NCBI RefSeq assembly: GCF_900188065.1
Contig: NZ_FZNQ01000020.1
Span: forward strand, 1-41,366
Source: Halorubrum vacuolatum
Lineage (GTDB): Archaea; Halobacteriota; Halobacteria; Halobacteriales; Haloferacaceae
Direction of reading: 5' to 3'
Length of the DNA stretch: 41,366 nucleotides
Shown here: one piece after another, positions 1-7,355 of the stretch
How positions within the stretch are numbered: position 1 is the first letter of the stretch
How the letters are laid out: every line of letters begins with the position of its first letter
Notes under the pieces: model-generated
The model's database searches: none
Seen by the model: only the letters and a program-made list of their open reading frames with translations
What the model was told of the DNA's origin: nothing
Translations under genes and position numbers: made by a program

Positions 1-615
1 AACTATAAAGACAATAAAAACGATAGTTTATGGCTAACAGATTCAAACTGGCCGGTAAAAGGACCAGTAGAAGACAGAGTCCTAAGAGACAGACCCAACA
101 GCCGATCATTCGATATAATAGGAAGAAAATTCGTAGATGACAATGGAAATTATGTTGCTTCAGCTGATAATCTTGACTTCAGAGGAATGGCAATAAGAAG
201 CGACTTACCTACTAAAGGAACACGAGTTGGAGATTTAGATTCAGGTAACAATCCAAGACTAGCTGTACACCCTGATGTAGCAGACACCTATAATCAAGAT
301 ATACTAGAGGGAAATGATAGTAAACTTTACTGGAATAGGGCAAGGCCTGCTATTCTTGCATTAAGACATGCTTCAAAGAGAGATTTGTTGGAAGAAAGCG
401 ATATTGCCTTACTAACCTTACCAATTGATGAAATTCCAGAGTTTGAAGGACCTTTAATTGGCAAATTCGATGAAGATGAGGAACAAGTATACCTTGACGA
501 ACAAATTGACAGGCAACAGTTCACAGATTACGTTATGGAACTAGAGAATAGTATAGAGTACTTTAAAAGTGAGGAAGAATACTTCGACATGCTTCGTTCA
601 AAGGCCGGACAATAA
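1..615 (+). CDS. Unknown protein, C-terminal 204 residues (5' end off window)
   Basis: The reading frame is open from the first base to the TAA at 613-615, so this is the C-terminal part of a longer gene. An internal ATG at 187 is possible as a start, but the 62 codons before it read as normal protein, so I take the gene as truncated by the window edge. I recognise no family. The last 60 residues are strongly acidic (a D-E-D-E-E stretch and many E and D) and probably helical. There is no membrane segment or Cys cluster. Arg is mostly AGA and Ile often ATA, unlike the CGN/ATC use of the genes after 3.2 kb, which fits a transferred replicon. It may encode an element function, but nothing in the sequence says which. 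Confidence 0.7.
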   Translation, partial: NYKDNKNDSLWLTDSNWPVKGPVEDRVLRDRPNSRSFDIIGRKFVDDNGNYVASADNLDFRGMAIRSDLPTKGTRVGDLDSGNNPRLAVHPDVADTYNQDILEGNDSKLYWNRARPAILALRHASKRDLLEESDIALLTLPIDEIPEFEGPLIGKFDEDEEQVYLDEQIDRQQFTDYVMELENSIEYFKSEEEYFDMLRSKAGQ

Positions 616-639
616 AGGATCAAGAATAACATGAGTTTT

Positions 640-843
640 TTAAGGAAAGCTATCTTCCTCAAAGCTCGCGTAGTTTGACTCTATCATATCCTTTAGATCG
701 TTGTCTCTATGGACATGCGCTACATCTCCTTCTTCACCACGAGCCTTCTCATTGAAATCAGTTACATCATACCACCACTCACAAGCATAACCCGAGTAAC
801 CACTTGTGTCAACTGTATCAGAAACACTCCATAAATTATGCAA
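640..843 (-). CDS. Possible small acidic protein, 67 aa
   Basis: This small frame lies 66 nt downstream of the Orc1/Cdc6 gene on the same strand and converges with the partial gene on the left. The product is acidic with three Trp and two Cys-free halves, so its composition is protein-like. The only start is a TTG at 843, since a TAA lies seven codons further upstream, and no clear ribosome site precedes it. I do not recognise the sequence. It could be a real small gene of the element or a chance frame; the evidence is composition and position only. Confidence 0.3.
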   Translation of the reverse strand: MHNLWSVSDTVDTSGYSGYACEWWYDVTDFNEKARGEEGDVAHVHRDNDLKDMIESNYASFEEDSFP

Positions 844-909
844 AAGTGTCTGTATCTTACATTATTTCGAAATACGGTATACAAAGCAAACTTGATGAAT
901 TAGGCCTAT

Positions 910-1935
910 TCAAGTGTTGCTGTATGGGTTTACTCTGTTTATTTCGCGTGTCTTTCCTTTTCGCCCGCCGTAGTGGTATTCTGAGGTGATTAGCTTGAGT
1001 TGTTCAAGTTGTTTGAGGTAGTCGCTGGTTCTGCGTTCGGTCAATGGTTTTTGACCGTAGGTTTGGCAGAGTTCTCGGTACTTGAGGTGGACGTCTCCGG
1101 TCCTCACACTGCTTTTTTGATCGGATTCAAGCTTTTCTATGGCTTGGTAGAGGAGTCGGTGGTGCTGCGTGAAGTCTCTCAATTGGGTGGCCGTGTATTG
1201 CTGTAAGGCCTCGCTAATCAAGCGTTTAGTATGTGCCTCAGTAACGACGTTGTCTGCTTGTTGGGCTGAAATGCGGAGCCATGTTAGGGCCGCTGCTAGG
1301 TTCTGGGTTGATGACGCAATGTACGTTAATGCTTCTCGGCGAAGGGATCGAGGCTTCATCGAGTTTTTCGCTCGATCTGCGAGCACTTTGTATATCTCTT
1401 CCCCGGTAAACGGTTCAAACCCTATTCTTTGGGGTTGTAACGTGCTGAATGTGCGCTCCTCTAACTGGTCGCGGAGCTCTCTGTGATTCGCGGTAATCAG
1501 TACTAGGCCTAGATCGGCTTCTATTCGTGAGAGAAAGTAGAGCAGGTCGTCTCCGTCATTCAGGAGAAGAAAGTCGAGATCATCAAGTACTATCGTGGTT
1601 TCTACAGCTTCGACTTGATTCTTCAGCAGTCGTTGAAGCTCTGAAGTGTGGTGGCCTGACCCAACTGTCTTCGAGGTTAGCTCGTTAACCGTTTTCCTCA
1701 AAACCTTATACTGTGTATCTTGTCTTTGACAGGAGATGTAGCATACATTAGTCCCCAAGCTTTCCAACTGCTTCTTAACAATAAGCGTCTTCCCAGTCCC
1801 TCTAGGACCGTGGACGTGAACGTTCTGCCTGTTTTCTAAGGCCTGTCTCAGTTGTTCTGATTCAGTCTCTCTGTCTAAGACCTCTTCTGGGATATATTCG
1901 TTCTTCAATGGTTCTAGGTCGTTGATAGTGCTCAT
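910..1935 (-). CDS. Orc1/Cdc6-type replication initiator ATPase (341 aa)
   Basis: This is an AAA+ ATPase of the Orc1/Cdc6 family, expected to bind origin DNA and load the helicase. Walker A is GPRGTGKT at residues 43-50 and Walker B is IVLDDLD at 115-121. A lid region follows at about 165-245, and a C-terminal winged-helix-like part at about 250-335 that would contact origin DNA. At 341 residues it is a little shorter than chromosomal Orc1 proteins (about 400), as is common for plasmid-borne forms. It is divergent from a second Cdc6-like gene, with 125 nt between them. The ATG at 1933-1935 is the start. Codon use is AT-rich and unlike the chromosomal genes to the right. The most likely role is replication or copy control of the integrated element. 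Confidence 0.85.
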   Translation of the reverse strand: MSTINDLEPLKNEYIPEEVLDRETESEQLRQALENRQNVHVHGPRGTGKTLIVKKQLESLGTNVCYISCQRQDTQYKVLRKTVNELTSKTVGSGHHTSELQRLLKNQVEAVETTIVLDDLDFLLLNDGDDLLYFLSRIEADLGLVLITANHRELRDQLEERTFSTLQPQRIGFEPFTGEEIYKVLADRAKNSMKPRSLRREALTYIASSTQNLAAALTWLRISAQQADNVVTEAHTKRLISEALQQYTATQLRDFTQHHRLLYQAIEKLESDQKSSVRTGDVHLKYRELCQTYGQKPLTERRTSDYLKQLEQLKLITSEYHYGGRKGKTREINRVNPYSNT

Positions 1936-2060
1936 ACAAACATAGTTCGGCGCATTGTTTTACCCCAGTTTGAGAAAGGCAGGTTTCGCATGAACACAAT
2001 TCTGGAATATTAAATATAATAGACTAAGTACTCAAGCGAAACGCGGTGTAATAAATAGTT
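1936..2060. promoter_or_regulatory. Divergent promoter region and candidate replication origin
   Basis: This 125-nt spacer separates two divergent Orc1/Cdc6-type genes, the usual place for an archaeal plasmid origin. It holds an inverted repeat, GTTTCGC at 1983-1989 and GCGAAAC at 2036-2042. The similarity extends outward as GTTTCGC-W-TGA. The arms flank an AT-rich core, TATTAAATATAATA near 2008-2021, that could serve as unwinding element and as TATA box for the rightward gene. No canonical haloarchaeal ORB element was recognised. The origin assignment is inferred from position and symmetry only. Confidence 0.45.
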
Positions 2061-2918
2061 TTGAAACAGTTGGTTACTACACATAATTCATACTGGGAGG
2101 GGAAAAGAAAAACATTGTTCGATAATTCTACATCATCACGGAAAAAGGGAGTACTAAGATCTGAAGCCTATCTAACCACACATTACACACCTGAAAAGCC
2201 GGTAGGCAGAGAAACAGAAATCGGTGAAATCGCAGAGGCCGTCAGGCCTTTAACCCACAGACATGACCCAAATAACTTGATAATATTCGGGCCTGCGGGA
2301 ATCGGGAAGACAACCTGCACAAAGTATGTCATAACTGAATTGGAGAACCAGGCCTCCGTTAAATCAGTGTATATCAACTGCTGGCAATACAACACCCGTT
2401 CAAGCCTCTTAACCGAACTACTGATTCAACTCGGTTATCCAGCGCCCCGGAAAGGCAAATCAATCGACGCACTTCTGTCCAAGGTCAGAGAATGGTTGGA
2501 TAAGAATAGAGGTGTAGCAGTCGCATTAGACGAGTTCGACCAACTAGATGATCAAACCAAAATCATCTACGACCTCCAAATGATTAACGAAGAAGCCGAA
2601 AACCCGATAGGCCTCTTAATGGTCTCAAACCAGCATCCAACCCGTATCACTCTCGATCCCAGAAGCCAGTCCCGCTTAAGCTGTAAAACACTTGAATTCC
2701 ACTCCTACAACGCACCCCAACTAGAAAACATCCTCCAAGACCGAGTAGACAAAGCGTTCAGGCCAGGCACCGTACCCAAAAAAGTAGTCGAACAAATAGC
2801 TGAAACCGTAGCCGAAAACAGCGGCGACTGCAGAAAGGCCCTAACACTATTACTGAATGCAGGAAGAAAAGCAGATCAAGAAGGGAAAAACAAAGTCACA
2901 ATCAACGACATCCAATAA
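2061..2918 (+). CDS. Cdc6-like AAA+ ATPase lacking a winged-helix domain (285 aa)
   Basis: This is a second Orc1/Cdc6-family AAA+ protein. Walker A is GPAGIGKTT at residues 77-85, Walker B is VALDEFD at 154-160, and a sensor-1 like MVSN is at 187-190. The lid domain runs to the C-terminus and ends with VTINDIQ. The protein stops where the winged-helix origin-binding domain normally begins, so it is an ATPase plus lid only; similar short Cdc6/Cdc18-like proteins occur on haloarchaeal plasmids. The start is a TTG at 2061, because an in-frame stop lies three codons upstream and a TATA-like element about 45 nt upstream suits it. Arg is mostly AGA or AGG. It probably works with the divergent initiator, for instance as a regulator or loader. 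Confidence 0.8.
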   Translation: MKQLVTTHNSYWEGKRKTLFDNSTSSRKKGVLRSEAYLTTHYTPEKPVGRETEIGEIAEAVRPLTHRHDPNNLIIFGPAGIGKTTCTKYVITELENQASVKSVYINCWQYNTRSSLLTELLIQLGYPAPRKGKSIDALLSKVREWLDKNRGVAVALDEFDQLDDQTKIIYDLQMINEEAENPIGLLMVSNQHPTRITLDPRSQSRLSCKTLEFHSYNAPQLENILQDRVDKAFRPGTVPKKVVEQIAETVAENSGDCRKALTLLLNAGRKADQEGKNKVTINDIQ

Positions 2919-3163
2919 ACACAGATTCACGGAGAAGGCCTATACACCAATTCCCCAGCCCAGTCAGAATACCATTAACGAAGCATTCTACAAGGACGCG
3001 ACCCCGGTATTTTATACCAAAAGCCACGTTATACTACAAATACACGGAAAGGCCCTATACCCCCAAAATCAAGGGACAGCGCCAAGATCAACACGCCAAA
3101 ACACTTGAGGCCTGATCTGAAACCCTCGAAAAACCGGGTTTCAGGCCTCGAAAAAAGTATTTG
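2919..3163. repeat. Noncoding repeat-bearing tail of the left element
   Basis: No convincing gene lies here. Two imperfect direct repeats of about 22-24 nt, at 2928-2949 and 3043-3066, share CACGGA, AAGGCC and CTATAC-type blocks. Between them is a perfect short inverted repeat, GGTAT-TTT-ATACC, at 3006-3018. A longer hairpin at 3108-3148 lies beside the tRNA fragment. Three AGGCCT palindromes (2936, 3108, 3143) are in this stretch. It could hold iterons, recombinase arm sites or a second origin; the sequence does not decide. Confidence 0.5.
3108..3148. repeat. Hairpin next to the tRNA-Thr attachment fragment
   Basis: AGGCCTGATCTGAAACCC at 3108-3125 pairs with GGGTTTCAGGCCT at 3136-3148 across a 10-nt loop, with a 5-nt bulge in the left arm. 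Each arm is followed by CTCGAAAAA. An AGGCCT palindrome forms the base of each arm. It may be a terminator for the upstream ATPase gene or an arm-type site for the element's integrase. Confidence 0.5.
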
Positions 3164-3207
3164 TCTTGGTAAGGACGAGAGCCCGGGTTCAAATCCCGGC
3201 CTAGGCT
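3164..3207 (+). other. tRNA-Thr(GGT) 3' fragment, attachment site of the left element
   Basis: The sequence reads as a tRNA from the anticodon loop to the discriminator. Loop TTGGTAA (anticodon GGT at 3168-3170) is followed by 3' anticodon stem GGACG, variable loop AGAGC, and T arm CCGGG-TTCAAAT-CCCGG (3183-3199). The acceptor strand is CCTAGGC (3200-3206) with discriminator T at 3207. No 5' half (GCCTAGG, D arm) precedes it. A broken tRNA with the break at the anticodon loop is the usual product of tyrosine-recombinase integration. Because the fragment reads rightward, the element must lie to its left and the chromosome to its right. The intact copy should be off the left edge. Confidence 0.8.
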
Positions 3208-3232
3208 TGTTCTTCGTCGCTGAACTCATAAC

Positions 3233-5236
3233 TCAGTGTTCGGTCCGGAAGACCAGGTCGTTATCAGCGACAGTCGCTCGAAGCCGTCCCGCCGCCATCG
3301 AGGTGCCGTCGACACGTCCGGTCCCGCCGGTGAGTGTGCCCGCATCCCCCAGCAGATCACCCGGGCCGGCGGGCACGATAGCGAAGACGGCTGCGCCGTG
3401 AGCGGGAAGTTCCCGCTCGATAACCGGCCCATCGACGACGTCACCGGCCACCCCGTCCCAGAGAACGTGAGCGTCGATGTCATCGTCGCTGTAGGCATGT
3501 GCATCGAAGACGATCCGCCGGGGCTGGTCCTCCCAGTTGAAGATGGCGACCGTCGTTGCACGGTCACCCGGACGCTCACAGACGACTCGCGAGGGAAACT
3601 CGTTCGTCGTGAGGTCCTCGACGACGCCGGTTTCAGTGGGCGACAGCGAGCGCTCGATCAGTCGCCGGCCGGCGAGGTCGATCTCGGCGAGGCGATCCGA
3701 GAGGATGTTCACGCCCCCCGTGACGGCGACGAGCACGGCGAAGGCTTCCCGTTCAGCCGCGGTGAGGTCGCTCGTCTCCCGGACGAGTTGACAGTCCGGA
3801 TCGTTCAGCCACCATCGCCGGTGGAGGAACTGCCGTGTCAGGGTGTTTCTGACCGCGTTTTTTAACGCCGGTTGACTCGCCGACTCGCCGGGCGTCTCCC
3901 AGACGGGATCGGTGTCGGGGCCGATCCGCATCGCATCGAAGAATCCGACGCTTGGCGCAAGCGGCGCGCCACAGCCCAACAGGAAGACGTCGTCGCCGAC
4001 CGTCTCGGCGATGATATCGAGACCTTTTCGGTAGGCCTCCACGCGCGTCGCCTCGGGGTCGTACCGCTCACCCGGGAGCGCCGCGGCGAACAGGAAATCG
4101 AGTTTGAGATAGCTGAACCCCCAGTCGTGAACGACCGTCTCGAAGGTGTCACGTAACCACTCTTGCACCTCCGGGTGGGTCGTATCCAGCCCATAGAGGT
4201 TCGATCCGGCACGGTAACCTCCATCGACCGGTTCCTGATCCGTCCCCGCCGCGCTTGGTTTCCTAATAAACCACTCCGGGTGGTCCCGATACAGCGCCGC
4301 TTCCTCCTCGACATAAAAGGGGGCGAGCCAGAGCCCCGGCCGGTAGCCGGCCGTCTCGATATCGCGTGCGAGTTCCCCCATCTCGGAGAACCCGTCGGCG
4401 ATCGACCGCCAGTCGCCGAACGCCTCCATGTAGCCGTCGTCGATCTGAACGACTTCGACCGGGACTCCCCACTCCTGTAGCTTGGTCAGGTTCTCCCGCA
4501 CATCGGCTTCGGTGACGTCGGTGAAGTAGTGATACCACGAACACCACCCGGTGGGGACGCTACCCGGAACACGGGCATCCATCCGATCGCCGATCAGATC
4601 CGCGAGCACGGCGAGTCCGTCCTCGATATCGCGGGTCGCGTCGATCCAGAGCGTGGGGAGTTCGAGCGTCCCACCCGGTTCCAATCGACGGCCTTCGAGC
4701 GGACAGACGGCGGCGACCTCCTCGACACCGCGTTCGTCGTCGACGATGTCGAACCGCGTACAGAACCGATCGTGGGTGAGAAAGCCCATCGTCAACGTGC
4801 GTTCCGCCTCAATGAGGCCGATCAAGTAGCTGCTCGTTCGCCGATCGGTCGGAGCGGCGAGATCACGCATCATCGGGGCGTTGTCGGGATTTTCCGCAGG
4901 AAATCGTTCGCCGACCGGAAGGGTGCCCGATGGCGACCATGACTGATAGCCATGGCGATAGATTCGGGCATCGGATCCGAATCCGGTCTCGCCAGATAGC
5001 ACCAGTCGGTCGAGCCGAACGGGATCATCCCCGACGTTTTCGAGATCGAACCCGATGGCGATTCCACCCGCCTCCTTCGCTGCGGACCGGACGGTGATCT
5101 GGACCTCCGAGGACGCATGTGACGTGTCAACATTAATTCCGCCCGAAAGAAGTGTCCCCGTTCCGTCAGAAACTGAAAATACCCCAGCCGCCGGATCGGA
5201 GCAGACGGTGCTTTTCATCGCCGTGATTTCCTGCAT
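3233..5236 (-). CDS. Alpha-galactosidase, GH36 family (667 aa)
   Basis: This cytoplasmic enzyme hydrolyses alpha-galactosides such as melibiose and raffinose-type sugars. A beta-rich N-terminal domain is followed by the catalytic barrel, with GWCSWYHYF at 230-238 typical of GH36 (clan GH-D). The predicted nucleophile is D380 in LKLDF and the acid/base is D441 in RIGPD. Their spacing of 61 residues matches the 60 of Thermotoga maritima GalA. A C-terminal beta domain closes the protein. There is no signal peptide. The start at 5236 lies 28 nt after a TATA-like box; a second Met at residue 7 is possible. It is divergent from the GH42 gene and ends 25 nt from the tRNA-Thr fragment, so the attachment site borders this gene directly. 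The exact substrate is inferred from family. Confidence 0.9.
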   Translation of the reverse strand: MQEITAMKSTVCSDPAAGVFSVSDGTGTLLSGGINVDTSHASSEVQITVRSAAKEAGGIAIGFDLENVGDDPVRLDRLVLSGETGFGSDARIYRHGYQSWSPSGTLPVGERFPAENPDNAPMMRDLAAPTDRRTSSYLIGLIEAERTLTMGFLTHDRFCTRFDIVDDERGVEEVAAVCPLEGRRLEPGGTLELPTLWIDATRDIEDGLAVLADLIGDRMDARVPGSVPTGWCSWYHYFTDVTEADVRENLTKLQEWGVPVEVVQIDDGYMEAFGDWRSIADGFSEMGELARDIETAGYRPGLWLAPFYVEEEAALYRDHPEWFIRKPSAAGTDQEPVDGGYRAGSNLYGLDTTHPEVQEWLRDTFETVVHDWGFSYLKLDFLFAAALPGERYDPEATRVEAYRKGLDIIAETVGDDVFLLGCGAPLAPSVGFFDAMRIGPDTDPVWETPGESASQPALKNAVRNTLTRQFLHRRWWLNDPDCQLVRETSDLTAAEREAFAVLVAVTGGVNILSDRLAEIDLAGRRLIERSLSPTETGVVEDLTTNEFPSRVVCERPGDRATTVAIFNWEDQPRRIVFDAHAYSDDDIDAHVLWDGVAGDVVDGPVIERELPAHGAAVFAIVPAGPGDLLGDAGTLTGGTGRVDGTSMAAGRLRATVADNDLVFRTEH

Positions 5237-5310
5237 ACATCGGCTTCAAAACGGACCCACATATAGGCTGGTATGACAACGCTTAGGTAGGGTCGCTCGG
5301 GCCTGTTCGT
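5237..5310. promoter_or_regulatory. Divergent promoter region between the two galactosidase genes
   Basis: On the minus strand CCTATATGT (about 5259-5267) lies 28 nt before the alpha-galactosidase ATG and is a good haloarchaeal TATA box for a leaderless transcript. On the plus strand only a weak match, CTTAGGTA around 5283-5290, is in the right place for the beta-galactosidase gene. The 74-nt spacer leaves little room for a separate operator, so a regulator would have to act close to both boxes. Confidence 0.55.
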
Positions 5311-7335
5311 ATGCAGACTGGTGTGTGTTATTTTCCGGAACACTGGCCCCGCGAACGCTGGGAAACCGACGTCGAGCAGATGGCCGAGGCGGGACTGGAG
5401 TACGTCCGGATGGCGGAGTTCTCCTGGGGCGTCCTCGAACCCGAACGCGACGAGTTCGCGTTCGAGTGGCTCGATGAGGCGGTGTCGCTGATCGGTGAGT
5501 ATGGCATGCAAGCAGTGTTATGCACGCCGACCGCGACGCCACCGAAGTGGCTCGTCGATGAACACCCCGAAATCTTACAGGAGGATCCCGACGGCACCGT
5601 TCGTGAACACGGCAGCCGTCGACACTACTGCTTCAATTCCGAGCGGTATCGCGAGGAGACCGAACGGATCGTCAGAAGGGTTGCGGAGCGGTACGCCGAG
5701 AATCCACACGTCGCCGGCTTTCAGACCGACAACGAGTACGGCTGTCATTTCACCGTTCGGTGTTACTGTGACGACTGTGCGGCGGCGTTCCGGTCGTGGC
5801 TGAAAGAAAAGTATGACACGATAGCCGAGTTAAATACGGCGTGGGGCAACCGATTCTGGAGCCAACAGTACGATTCCTTCGAGGCGATCGATCCGCCGGG
5901 GCCAACCCCCGCCGAACACCATCCATCGCGGCTGCTCGAGTATGCCCGATTCGCGAGCGACTCGGTCGTCGAGTACAATCGACTCCACGTCGAGTTGCTC
6001 ACCGAGGCGAACCCGGAGTGGTTCGTGACCCACAACTTCATGGGTCGGTTCCCGACGCTCGACGCGTACGCCGTGAGCGAGGATCTCGACCTCGTCTCGT
6101 GGGATTCCTATCCCACCGGCTTCGTTCAGGATCGCCAGCACGACGAAGCGACTCCCGATCAACTGCGGGCCGGTAATCCCGATCAGATCGGCATGGATCA
6201 CGACCTCTACCGGAGCACACTCGACCGGCCCTTTTGGGTGATGGAACAGCAACCGGGCGACGTCAACTGGCCGCCACACTGTCCCCAGCCCGGCGAGGGG
6301 GCGATGCGGCTGTGGGCCCATCACGCGACCGCCCACGGCGCCGACGCGGTCTGTTATTTCCGCTGGCGGCGATGTCTTGAGGGACAAGAGCAGTATCACG
6401 CCGGACTCAGAAAACAGGACGGGTCACCGGATCGTGGCTATCACGATGCCGTCAGAGCCGGCACGGAACTGCAGGCGATCGGCGACGGACCGATCGAGAA
6501 CGTCGACGCCTCCGTCGCGCTCCTGTTCGACTATGACGCCCTCTGGGCGCTGTCAGCGCAACCACACGCCCCGGAGTTCGACTACTGGGAACTGCTTGAG
6601 GCCTTCTACGGCGCGGCCCGATCCCGCGGCGTACAGGTCGACGTCATCCATCCGAGCTTCGCGCTCGATGACTACGAACTCCTCCTCGCCCCGGCCCTCC
6701 ATCTCGTCACCGACGACCTCGCGAAGCGGCTGACCGCATACGTCGAAGAAGGCGGCCGGATCCTCTTCGGTCCGCGGACGGGAGTCAAAGACGAGTATAA
6801 CAAGCTTCGGCCGACCCTGCAACCCGGCCCGCTTTCGGATCTGGTCGGCGCGACCGTCGACCAACACGGGTCGTTCCCGTCACGGATGGAGCGGACCGTC
6901 ACACCGGTGGCCGAGGACGATGAGCAGTATGCCGCCCGGACGTGGGCCGAGTGGCTCGATCCGGACGACGCCGAGTTACGATTTACCTACCAGTCCGAGG
7001 GGATCGAATTCGGACGCCCCGCCGTCGTCGAGAACACGGTCGGCGACGGAACGGTCGTCTACTGTGGCGTCTGGCCGGGTCCGGACCTCGCCGATGAACT
7101 CGTTCGCCCACTCCTCGCGGACGCCTCCCTCCCGTACAGCGAACAGCTCCCCCAAGGTGTCCGGATCGGAGCGCGAGCCGGCCACACGTGGATAACCAAC
7201 TTTTCGAGCGAGCGATACCGGATCGTTGCGCGGACGGACGCTTCGTGGGTCGTCGGAGACGACACGCTGGAAGCCTTCGATGTCGCGGTCGCGGAAGGGA
7301 ATCTGGTCGATGGCCTGTCGATCGAACCGGTCTAG
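5311..7335 (+). CDS. bga: Beta-galactosidase, GH42 family (674 aa)
   Basis: This intracellular enzyme hydrolyses beta-galactosides, as BgaH does in Haloferax. The N-terminal barrel begins with the family signature GVCYFPEHWP. The acid/base is E142 in TDNEYG and the nucleophile is E312 in VMEQQPG. A Cys group (C145, C151, C153, C156) fits the structural zinc site of GH42. A flavodoxin-like trimerisation domain follows at about 390-600 and a small beta domain ends the protein. Length matches the family (660-690). There is no signal peptide. It is divergent from the alpha-galactosidase and converges with the SDR gene, 20 nt apart. It should feed galactose to the oxidative pathway coded by the next operon. 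Confidence 0.93.
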   Translation: MQTGVCYFPEHWPRERWETDVEQMAEAGLEYVRMAEFSWGVLEPERDEFAFEWLDEAVSLIGEYGMQAVLCTPTATPPKWLVDEHPEILQEDPDGTVREHGSRRHYCFNSERYREETERIVRRVAERYAENPHVAGFQTDNEYGCHFTVRCYCDDCAAAFRSWLKEKYDTIAELNTAWGNRFWSQQYDSFEAIDPPGPTPAEHHPSRLLEYARFASDSVVEYNRLHVELLTEANPEWFVTHNFMGRFPTLDAYAVSEDLDLVSWDSYPTGFVQDRQHDEATPDQLRAGNPDQIGMDHDLYRSTLDRPFWVMEQQPGDVNWPPHCPQPGEGAMRLWAHHATAHGADAVCYFRWRRCLEGQEQYHAGLRKQDGSPDRGYHDAVRAGTELQAIGDGPIENVDASVALLFDYDALWALSAQPHAPEFDYWELLEAFYGAARSRGVQVDVIHPSFALDDYELLLAPALHLVTDDLAKRLTAYVEEGGRILFGPRTGVKDEYNKLRPTLQPGPLSDLVGATVDQHGSFPSRMERTVTPVAEDDEQYAARTWAEWLDPDDAELRFTYQSEGIEFGRPAVVENTVGDGTVVYCGVWPGPDLADELVRPLLADASLPYSEQLPQGVRIGARAGHTWITNFSSERYRIVARTDASWVVGDDTLEAFDVAVAEGNLVDGLSIEPV

Positions 7336-7355
7336 GTGATCGCCTGAGCGGATGC

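Noticed and set aside
1936-2060. Canonical haloarchaeal ORB elements
   Set aside because: I see no ORB-like G-string element; only the GTTTCGC inverted arms are present.
2857-3108. 83-residue frame overlapping the end of the Cdc6-like gene
   Set aside because: It is out of frame with the ATPase, low in complexity and covers the repeat region, so it is probably chance.
3164-3207. A split tRNA half joined in trans, as in some DPANN archaea
   Set aside because: The break lies before the anticodon, not at 37/38, and no promoter or pairing leader is evident. Integration explains both fragments in the window.
3100-3207. A complete tRNA-Thr gene with an intron
   Set aside because: No GCCTAGG acceptor strand or D arm is found at a workable distance upstream.
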